Shown: positions 1-4,399 of the stretch, piece by piece
Layout: each line of letters begins with the position of its first letter
How positions within the stretch are numbered: position 1 is the first letter of the stretch
Assembly: GCA_946885815.1 (NCBI GenBank)
Contig: CAMPHE010000142.1
Location: 1-5,361 of the forward strand
Origin: an uncultured Arenimonas sp.
Lineage (GTDB): Bacteria; Pseudomonadota; Gammaproteobacteria; Xanthomonadales; Xanthomonadaceae
Length of the DNA: 5,361 nt
Direction of reading: 5' to 3'
Notes under the pieces: generated by a model
What the model was told of the DNA's origin: nothing
Databases searched by the model: none
What the model saw: the letters and a program-made list of their open reading frames with translations, nothing else
Position numbers and translations under genes: made by a program

Positions 1-73
1 GCTGGATCGCGTCCTTCACCGTCGCGTCGATCTGGTCCTGCACCGCGCCGTCGCCGGCCCACCCGGTAGCCAT
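1..73 (-). CDS. DksA/TraR C4-type zinc-finger family protein (YbiI-like), N-terminal fragment
   Basis: Only the first 24 codons are in the window; the rest lies beyond the left edge. Reading leftward from the ATG at 73-71 gives MATGWAGDGAVQDQIDATVK and then DAIQ. This matches the start of the small YbiI branch of the DksA/TraR family closely: the MAxGWA opening, then a short helix with DAV..QI..T..DAI, which I recall from E. coli YbiI. Family members are about 70-90 residues with a C-terminal four-cysteine zinc finger. That finger would be off the window and cannot be checked here. The role of YbiI-type proteins is poorly known; relatives such as DksA act on RNA polymerase, but this short form lacks the long coiled coil. 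The Shine-Dalgarno is weak, with an AGGG very close to the start. It is divergent from the OmpA-like gene. The family call is fairly secure from the distinctive N terminus, and the function is not. Confidence 0.8.
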   Translation of the reverse strand, partial: MATGWAGDGAVQDQIDATVKDAIQ

Positions 74-90
74 CGCCCTGTTCCCGCCGT

Positions 91-105
91 GTTCGTGCTC
101 CGAAC
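91..105. repeat. Inverted repeat GTTCG-N5-CGAAC, possible operator
   Basis: GTTCG at 91-95 and CGAAC at 101-105 are perfect 5-bp inverted arms around TGCTC. If transcribed, the stem could extend by two G-U pairs (positions 90/106 and 89/107). The repeat is centred 25 bases upstream of the YbiI-like start and about 99 bases upstream of the OmpA-like start. It could be a dimeric repressor site or an RNA hairpin in the YbiI leader. Short arms like these also occur by chance, so the regulatory reading is weak inference. Confidence 0.3.
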
Positions 106-107
106 GT

Positions 108-123
108 GGGGCCCGGGGGCCCC
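108..123. repeat. GC-only inverted repeat, GGGGCCC-GG-GGGCCCC
   Basis: Seven-base inverted arms (108-114 and 117-123) flank a two-base centre and lie 2 bases from the preceding inverted repeat. The stretch from 108 to 123 is entirely G and C, and GGGCCC is itself self-complementary, so part of the symmetry is trivial. There is no T-run on either side, so it does not look like an intrinsic terminator. It may be a binding site or simply a GC-rich coincidence. Confidence 0.3.
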
Positions 124-183
124 GAAGGCAAGCGTCTCGCCGCCTGAGGTAGCATCGACGCGGCCTTCACGCCGCCCGCCCCC

Positions 184-190
184 GAGGAGA
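184..190 (+). promoter_or_regulatory. Shine-Dalgarno of the OmpA-like gene, decides its start
   Basis: GAGGAGA at 184-190 places AGGAG seven bases before the ATG at 197. This, together with the signal peptide that begins exactly at that ATG, selects 197 over the longer reading from a GTG at 89. The longer reading would put a Pro/Arg-rich tail in front of the signal peptide. Confidence 0.85.
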
Positions 191-196
191 CTGTCG

Positions 197-1162
197 ATGC
201 GCCCCTTCCCGCTGTTCGCCGCCGCACTCATCGCTACCGCGCTGCTCTCCCCTGCCGCGCGGGCGCAGGCCGCCGGCCCCGCCGCGTTCGATGCGTCGTC
301 GGTGCCCGAAAGCACCGCGACCCTGCCGCCGTTCCCGTTTTTCGAGGTGCCCGAAGGTCTGGTGAGCGTGATCGGCGAACGCGAGGCGGCCAGCCCGTTC
401 GATCGCGAGCACATGATCGCCGGCGACGGCGTCATCGTGCTCGAAGGCAAGGTCGCGCGAGACCGCTTCCAGCTGGAGAACCCCGACCAGCGGCAGTATT
501 CCGACATCGAGTTCCATCGCCTCTACGCCGACGCGATCGCCGCGCTCGGCGGGCAGGAGGTGAGCCGCACGCAGTACACCAACGAGGTGAACGACGCGTT
601 CGGCGGCCGGGCCGCGGTCGACCGCCGCTATCACGGCACCTGCGCGTCGTACGGCTGCGAGAACCACACCTACCTGATCCGGCAGGGCGGCAAGGAATGG
701 TGGGTGCAGGTGAGCACCGGCGCGATCCCGCTGCACGGCGAGGTCGTGGTGCTGGAGCGCCAGGGCATGGCGTCGAAACTGGGATTCCTCGACGCGGCCG
801 AAATGAAGAAGCGCATCGACGCCGAGGGTCGCGTCGCGCTGCAGGTGAATTTCGACGTCGACAAGGCGACGCTGCGGCCGGACGCCGCCGCCGTGATCGA
901 GCAGATCGACGCGCTGCTGCGCGCCGACCCGGCGCTGGCGCTGTCGATCGAAGGCCACACCGACGCCACCGGCCGCGCCGAGCGCAATCGGGAACTGTCG
1001 CGCGAACGCGCCGAGGCCGTGGTCGCGGCACTCGTCGCGCGCGGCATCGACGCGACGCGCCTGTCCGCCGCCGGTTTCGGGGCCGACCGCCCGCTGGTCG
1101 AGGAAACCGACGACGCCGCGCGCGCGAAGAACCGCCGCGTCGAACTCGTGCGCCGCGACTGA
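197..1162 (+). CDS. OmpA-family periplasmic/outer-membrane-associated protein with peptidoglycan-binding C domain
   Basis: A 321-residue exported protein. Residues 1-23 form a signal peptide: a short basic start, an Ala/Leu-rich core, and a likely cleavage after ARA at residue 23. There is no lipobox Cys. Residues about 45-190 form an N-terminal domain that I cannot name. It has an EGKVARDRF strand motif (83-91), two cysteines in CASYGC (149 and 154) that could form a disulfide, and a terminal strand-rich stretch. Residues about 211-321 are an OmpA C-terminal domain, with NFDVDKATLRPDA (218-230), the GHTD motif (253-256), LSRERAEAV (267-275), GID..RL..AGFG (283-295) and NRRVELV (312-318). In OmpA proteins the Asp of GHTD and an Arg 15 residues later bind diaminopimelate of peptidoglycan; here these are D256 and R271. 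The Gly that usually precedes the R-x-x-N-R-R motif is Ala. No beta-barrel is apparent, so the protein probably bridges or senses the wall from the periplasm. It heads the three-gene unit. The domain call is secure; the specific role is unknown. Confidence 0.93.
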   Translation: MRPFPLFAAALIATALLSPAARAQAAGPAAFDASSVPESTATLPPFPFFEVPEGLVSVIGEREAASPFDREHMIAGDGVIVLEGKVARDRFQLENPDQRQYSDIEFHRLYADAIAALGGQEVSRTQYTNEVNDAFGGRAAVDRRYHGTCASYGCENHTYLIRQGGKEWWVQVSTGAIPLHGEVVVLERQGMASKLGFLDAAEMKKRIDAEGRVALQVNFDVDKATLRPDAAAVIEQIDALLRADPALALSIEGHTDATGRAERNRELSRERAEAVVAALVARGIDATRLSAAGFGADRPLVEETDDAARAKNRRVELVRRD

Positions 1163-1164
1163 GG
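1161..1164 (+). promoter_or_regulatory. Shine-Dalgarno overlapping the OmpA-like stop codon
   Basis: GAGG at 1161-1164 shares its first two bases with the TGA at 1160-1162 and lies seven bases before the ATG at 1172. It supports the chosen start of the M15 peptidase. A ribosome terminating on the first gene would stand on this site, which suggests coupled translation. Confidence 0.65.
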
Positions 1165-1171
1165 CCGCCGC

Positions 1172-1783
1172 ATGCGTCTGGACACGATGATCCGCGAAGT
1201 GCAGCAGGCGCTCGGCGTGGCGGTCGACGGCCGCGCCGGACCGCAGACCTGGGAAGCGATCCACCGCCGGCTGATGCCGCCGCCGGCCCCGCGCGCGACC
1301 GCGCTCACCGAGCCGGGCGATCGCACCAGCCACCGCAGCGAGGCCGTGATCGCCACGCTGGTGCCGCCGGTGCAGCCCTACGCCCGCGCGCTCTACCACG
1401 CGGCGGCGTCGCAGGGGATCACGATCGAGGTGATCTCCGGCCGGCGCACCTGGGCAGAGCAGGACGCGCTGTACGCGCGCGGCCGCACGGCGCCCGGCGC
1501 GAAAGTGACGAATGCCCGCGGTGGCTGGTCGAACCACTGTTTCGGCATCGCGTTCGACATCGGCGTGTTCCGTGGCCGCCAGTACCTGCCGAATTCGGCG
1601 ATGTACAAGGCCGTCGGCGCGCTCGGCATCGAACTCGGGCTCGAATGGGGCGGCGACTGGCGCACGGTCGTCGACCAGCCGCATTTCCAGTTGCGGCCGG
1701 GCTGGGCGGCCGGCCTGACCGAACGCCAGATGCTGCTCGAGCTGCGCCGGCGCACCGCGGCCGGCATCGATCCTTACACCTGA
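1172..1783 (+). CDS. M15-family (VanY/CwlK/endolysin-like) metallopeptidase with N-terminal peptidoglycan-binding module
   Basis: A 203-residue protein. Residues about 5-34 (IREVQQALGVAVDGRAGPQT and on to WEAI) look like a compact peptidoglycan-binding module of the kind found on phage and bacterial wall hydrolases. A Pro/Ala-rich linker (35-50) follows, then a zinc peptidase domain. Its motifs are SGRRTWAEQDALYARGR (89-105), SNHCFGIAFDI (120-130) and DQPHFQ (168-173). The expected zinc ligands are H122, D129 and H171, with D168 as catalytic acid. All are present, so the enzyme should be active. The closest known functions are L-alanyl-D-glutamate endopeptidases that cut peptidoglycan stem peptides (T5 endolysin, Bacillus CwlK); a D,D-carboxypeptidase is the alternative. 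No signal peptide is visible, which is endolysin-like: either export uses another route or the protein acts after lysis. It lies nine bases after the OmpA-like gene. The fold call is secure; bond specificity is inferred. Confidence 0.9.
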   Translation: MRLDTMIREVQQALGVAVDGRAGPQTWEAIHRRLMPPPAPRATALTEPGDRTSHRSEAVIATLVPPVQPYARALYHAAASQGITIEVISGRRTWAEQDALYARGRTAPGAKVTNARGGWSNHCFGIAFDIGVFRGRQYLPNSAMYKAVGALGIELGLEWGGDWRTVVDQPHFQLRPGWAAGLTERQMLLELRRRTAAGIDPYT

Positions 1784-1788
1784 GGAGA
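1783..1788 (+). promoter_or_regulatory. Strong Shine-Dalgarno supporting a GTG start
   Basis: AGGAGA at 1783-1788 overlaps the last base of the peptidase TGA (1781-1783) and lies five bases before GTG at 1794. No ATG is nearby in frame before the first membrane segment, so this site fixes the GTG as the start of the zinc-ribbon membrane protein and suggests translational coupling. Confidence 0.8.
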
Positions 1789-1793
1789 CGCCG

Positions 1794-2852
1794 GTGCCTC
1801 GAACCCGGTTCTGGCGCGGCTTCTGGTACGCCGTGGCGATCGCGGGCGTGGCCGCGATGGCGGTGGGTGGGCTCGGCGGCGAGGCATGGTTCGCGCGTGA
1901 CCTCGTCGTCGGCCTGCTGACCTTCGGGTTCTTCGCGCTGCTGGTCGGGGGCATCTTCGGTGCCACCCTGCACGGCCAGCTGCGCCAGTACGCGAAGCTG
2001 CGTCGCGGCGAGGACGTGCTGGCGAAATGGCGGGTCGACCCCGACACCTGGCAGGCGTTCGTGCAGCAGGAGCGCGAATGGCGCGACGCCGGCTTCGTGC
2101 CCAACGAACTGGCGATCCCCGCGAAGGTGCCCACGGCGGGCGTCGAGGTGATCGTCGGCCGGGGCGCGGTGCTGGTCGGCGATTCGCTGCACGTGATCCC
2201 CGAGCACGGCAATCCGGAAGTGCTGTCGGCGCTCCTCGACGACAGCCGCTTGCGCAACTCGTTCGTCGCGCTGGAACTGCTGCACCACGCCACCCGCGCC
2301 GGCCACGCATCGACGCGGACCTCGCTGCGTTTTCCGGTCGCCGACGGCAGCCTCGCGGCGGCGCGCGCCGTCACCGCGCATTTCGCGCGCGAAACGCCGC
2401 AGCGCCCGAGTTTCATGCACGGCCCCGGCGACGGCACCGACCCGGAAGACGAGACCCGCTGCTGGTCGTGCGGGCACGTCACCCACAAGCTGGTCACCGC
2501 GTGCCCGCGCTGCGGCGCGTCGATGCAGTCGAAGCGCTGGGCGCGCCGGCTGGGCGGCGTGCTGGTGGTGCTCGGGGCGCTGCTCGCCGGCGGCGTCGGA
2601 TTCCTGACGTGGCTGCTGTGGCCGGCGCTGACGTCGGCGGCAGGAGGCACCGGCAGCGTGCGGTTCAACGGGTCGCCGGGCCAGGCGCGGCTGATCCTCG
2701 CGCTGTTCGCGGCGGTGACGACCTTCGGCGCGGCGGCCTTCAGCTACGGCGTGTTCCAGGTCGTCACCGGGCGACGCAGCCAGCGCTTCGCGAAGGTCGC
2801 CGGCGCCGTGATCGCCATCGCGGCCCTGCTGGCGTGGGCGGTCGCGCGGTAG
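1794..2852 (+). CDS. Polytopic membrane protein with internal zinc ribbon, function unknown
   Basis: A 352-residue protein with a GTG start. I do not recognise a characterised family. Two hydrophobic segments (about 9-27 and 38-58) open the protein. A soluble region of nearly 200 residues follows, with LRRGEDVLAKWRVDPDTW (69-86) and a beta-rich stretch around GVEVIVGRGAVLVGDSLHVI (116-135), loosely reminiscent of small membrane-linked PH-like or YcxB-like domains. CWSC (223-226) and CPRC (237-240) then form a four-cysteine zinc ribbon with a 10-residue loop. Three further hydrophobic segments follow (about 253-277, 298-323 and 332-350). With two segments before the soluble region and a basic KRWARR just after the ribbon, the soluble part is probably cytoplasmic. 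It starts ten bases after the peptidase stop. Co-location with two wall-directed genes hints at an envelope role, but that is inference. It could instead be a sensor or scaffold. The existence of the gene is secure; its role is unknown. Confidence 0.85.
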   Translation: MPRTRFWRGFWYAVAIAGVAAMAVGGLGGEAWFARDLVVGLLTFGFFALLVGGIFGATLHGQLRQYAKLRRGEDVLAKWRVDPDTWQAFVQQEREWRDAGFVPNELAIPAKVPTAGVEVIVGRGAVLVGDSLHVIPEHGNPEVLSALLDDSRLRNSFVALELLHHATRAGHASTRTSLRFPVADGSLAAARAVTAHFARETPQRPSFMHGPGDGTDPEDETRCWSCGHVTHKLVTACPRCGASMQSKRWARRLGGVLVVLGALLAGGVGFLTWLLWPALTSAAGGTGSVRFNGSPGQARLILALFAAVTTFGAAAFSYGVFQVVTGRRSQRFAKVAGAVIAIAALLAWAVAR

Positions 2853-2901
2853 GTGCGCGCGCCATCCGCGTCGATCCGCGCGATCCGCGTCGAGAATCCT
2901 T
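2853..2901. other. Convergent intergenic gap with three ATCCGCG direct repeats
   Basis: The 49 bases between two converging stop codons contain ATCCGCG at 2864-2870, 2874-2880 and 2883-2889, spaced ten and nine bases apart. I see no stem with a T-run on either strand, so no intrinsic terminator can be called here even though both flanking genes end. The repeat could be chance in such GC-rich DNA. Confidence 0.45.
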
Positions 2902-4299
2902 TCAACGGACCTCGGCGAATACCCGCAGGATCGCCGCGGCGCTGCGGTCGACGTCGGCCTCGCCGGTGGCCCAGTTCGACACCGAGATGCGCATCGCCGC
3001 CCGCCCCTGCCACACGGTGCCGCCGAGCCAGCAGGTGCCGTCGGCCTGCACGCCGGCAATGACCTCGCGGGTGGTCGCGTCGTCGTCGGCGAAGCGCACC
3101 AGCACCTGGTTCAGCACGACGTCGGCGAGCACCGCGACGCCCGGCTGGCCGTCGAGCCGGGACGCGAAGCGCCGGGCCAGCGCACAGCAGCGGTCGACCA
3201 GCGCCCGGACGCCGTCGGCGCCGAGATGGCGCAGGGCCGCATACACCGGGATGCCGCGCGCGCGCCGGCTGAACTCCGGCGTCCAGTCGACCGCGTCGTA
3301 GCCGGCGCCCTGCACCAGATAGGCCGCCTTCGACGTCATCGCGTCGCGGTGCGCGTCACGATCGCGCACGATCGCGATGCCGCAGTCGTACGGCACGTTG
3401 AGCCATTTGTGCGCGTCGGTGGCCCACGAATCGGCGCGCTCCACGCCCTCGGCCAGCGCGCTCACGTCGCCGGCCGCCCGCGCCCACAGGCCGAACGCGC
3501 CGTCGACGTGCAACCACGCGCCGTGCGTCGCGCACGCGTCGGCGATCGCCGGCATCGGATCGAAACTGCCGGTATTCACGTTGCCCGCCTGCGCGCAGAC
3601 GATCACCGGCCCGGCGAGCGTCGACAGCCGCGCGGCCAGCGCGTCGGCGCGCATCCGTCCCTGCGCGTCGGCGGCGACGCGGTGCACGGCACGCGTGCCG
3701 AAGCCGAGGTAGCGCAGCGCGACGTCGATGGTCACATGCGCTTCTTCCGACGCGACGATGTGCACCGCTGGCGCGCCGGCGAGACCGTCGGCCTCGACGT
3801 CGTGGCCGACGCGCCGCAGCACCGCATGCCTGGCGGCGGCCAGACAGGTCACATGCGCCATCTGGCAGCCGGTGACGAAACCGACCGACGCGTCCCGCGG
3901 CAGGTCGAGCAGATCGAGCACCCAGCCGGCGGCGATCTCCTCCAGCACCGACGCGATCGGCGCCGCCGCGTACAGGCCCGAATTCTGGTCCCACGTCGAC
4001 ACCAGCCAGTCGGCGGCGAGCGCCACCGGCAGGCTGCCGCCGATCACGAATCCGAAATAGCGCGGCGAGGTCGAGCACACCGTGCCGTCGGCGCCGTCGC
4101 GCCCGAGCCGTTCGAGCACCGCCGCCGCCGGCTCGCCCGCACGCGGCAGTAGCGTCGCGAAGCGTGCGCGCAGCGCGTCGCGATCCAGCGGCGCGGCCAC
4201 CGCGCGGTCCGGCGCGGCCCCGGTGTAGTCGAGGGCCAGCGCGAGCGCACGTTCGAGCAGGGGTCGCGCCTCGCGCGGCGAGCGGGTCGGTTCGTCCAT
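2902..4299 (-). CDS. PLP-dependent group II (aromatic-amino-acid-type) decarboxylase-fold enzyme
   Basis: A 465-residue cytosolic enzyme of the pyridoxal-dependent decarboxylase family (fold type I), whose members convert amino acids to amines. Visible landmarks: RYFGFVIGG (80-88) and DQNSGLY (104-110) in the substrate/dimer region; TGCQMAH (143-149) at the phosphate-binding position; EEAHVT (185-190), with H187 expected to stack on the PLP ring; AGNVNTGSFD (238-247); HVDGAFG (264-270), with D266 pairing with the PLP nitrogen; and TDAHKW (294-299), with K298 as the Schiff-base lysine. Length is normal for the family. Close relatives are often labelled aspartate aminotransferase family or glutamate decarboxylase, but I cannot assign a substrate. 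The catalytic loop looks unusual: in my hand alignment the position of the mammalian aromatic decarboxylase Tyr332 is Ala (A336), with a Tyr two residues earlier (Y334). The ATG at 4299 is fixed by a perfect Shine-Dalgarno. The gene is divergent from the YihY gene. The family is secure; the reaction is less so. Confidence 0.92.
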   Translation of the reverse strand: MDEPTRSPREARPLLERALALALDYTGAAPDRAVAAPLDRDALRARFATLLPRAGEPAAAVLERLGRDGADGTVCSTSPRYFGFVIGGSLPVALAADWLVSTWDQNSGLYAAAPIASVLEEIAAGWVLDLLDLPRDASVGFVTGCQMAHVTCLAAARHAVLRRVGHDVEADGLAGAPAVHIVASEEAHVTIDVALRYLGFGTRAVHRVAADAQGRMRADALAARLSTLAGPVIVCAQAGNVNTGSFDPMPAIADACATHGAWLHVDGAFGLWARAAGDVSALAEGVERADSWATDAHKWLNVPYDCGIAIVRDRDAHRDAMTSKAAYLVQGAGYDAVDWTPEFSRRARGIPVYAALRHLGADGVRALVDRCCALARRFASRLDGQPGVAVLADVVLNQVLVRFADDDATTREVIAGVQADGTCWLGGTVWQGRAAMRISVSNWATGEADVDRSAAAILRVFAEVR

Positions 4300-4302
4300 C
4301 GG

Positions 4303-4310
4303 TCACCTCC
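4303..4310 (-). promoter_or_regulatory. Full-consensus Shine-Dalgarno of the decarboxylase-like gene
   Basis: Read on the minus strand, GGAGGTGA occupies 4310 down to 4303, an eight-base match to the 16S anti-Shine-Dalgarno. GGAGG ends six bases before the ATG at 4299. It is clearly stronger than the other ribosome sites in the window and implies efficient translation once the gene is transcribed. Confidence 0.85.
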
Positions 4311-4372
4311 GTGCCGGCAGTGTCGCGGCTCCCGGCCGGCGGCGCCATCGCGGCGCGGCTTCATTCCGGGCG

Positions 4373-4384
4373 CACGGTACCGTG
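4373..4384. repeat. Perfect 12-bp palindrome CACGGTACCGTG, candidate operator
   Basis: The sequence CACGGTACCGTG is its own reverse complement over all 12 bases. It is placed 15 bases before the YihY start and about 73 bases before the decarboxylase-like start. A perfect 12-mer palindrome is expected about once in 4,096 positions, so roughly one would occur in a window this size by chance. Its location inside a 100-bp divergent promoter region makes it more interesting. It may be a repressor site acting on the YihY promoter. No regulator gene is visible nearby. Confidence 0.4.
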
Positions 4385-4399
4385 TCGCACCATCCCCCC

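Larger units (their letters stand above)
74..196. promoter_or_regulatory. Divergent intergenic region between the YbiI-like and OmpA-like genes
   Basis: These 123 bases lie between two start codons pointing away from each other, so they should hold promoters for both. I see no convincing -35/-10 pair on either strand. The best -10-like hexamer on the plus strand is TAGCAT at 150-155 (4 of 6 to TATAAT), but no good -35 sits 16-18 bp upstream of it. Two neighbouring inverted repeats (91-105 and 108-123) are annotated separately. No small ORF with a good ribosome binding site is visible. Confidence 0.5.
4300..4399. promoter_or_regulatory. Divergent intergenic region between the decarboxylase-like and YihY genes
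   Basis: These 100 bases separate two start codons facing away from each other and must carry both 5' ends. I find no convincing sigma-70 hexamer pair on either strand. The only sharp signal besides the minus-strand Shine-Dalgarno is the 12-bp palindrome at 4373-4384. A C-run (4394-4399) sits immediately before the YihY ATG where a ribosome site would be expected. Confidence 0.5.

Noticed and set aside
108..123. The GC-rich inverted repeat as an intrinsic terminator
   Set aside because: It has no T-run on either strand and lies upstream of both flanking genes, where no transcript is known to end.
150..155. TAGCAT as the -10 box of the OmpA-like promoter
   Set aside because: It matches 4 of 6 positions, but no acceptable -35 lies at the right distance. 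It is noted only as the best available candidate.
89..196. A 36-residue N-terminal extension of the OmpA-like protein from a GTG at 89
   Set aside because: It is Pro/Arg-rich, has no ribosome site, runs through the inverted repeats and would bury the signal peptide. The ATG at 197 has a good Shine-Dalgarno.
1172..1783. A prophage remnant around the endolysin-like peptidase
   Set aside because: No holin, tail, terminase, integrase or attachment repeat is visible on either side, and base composition does not change.
167..2668. A very long minus-strand open frame (833 codons) antisense to the whole plus-strand unit
   Set aside because: It is Arg/Ala/His-rich with no recognisable domain and overlaps three genes with clear motifs and ribosome sites. 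Such frames are expected in DNA with G/C at third positions.
1419..3059. A 546-codon minus-strand open frame across the peptidase, the zinc-ribbon gene and the end of the decarboxylase-like gene
   Set aside because: It overlaps well-supported genes, crosses a gene boundary, is low in complexity and has no plausible start site or domain.
2027..3301. A 424-codon plus-strand frame running through the convergent gap
   Set aside because: It begins inside the zinc-ribbon gene, ends antisense to the decarboxylase-like gene, and its composition is that of an out-of-frame shadow.
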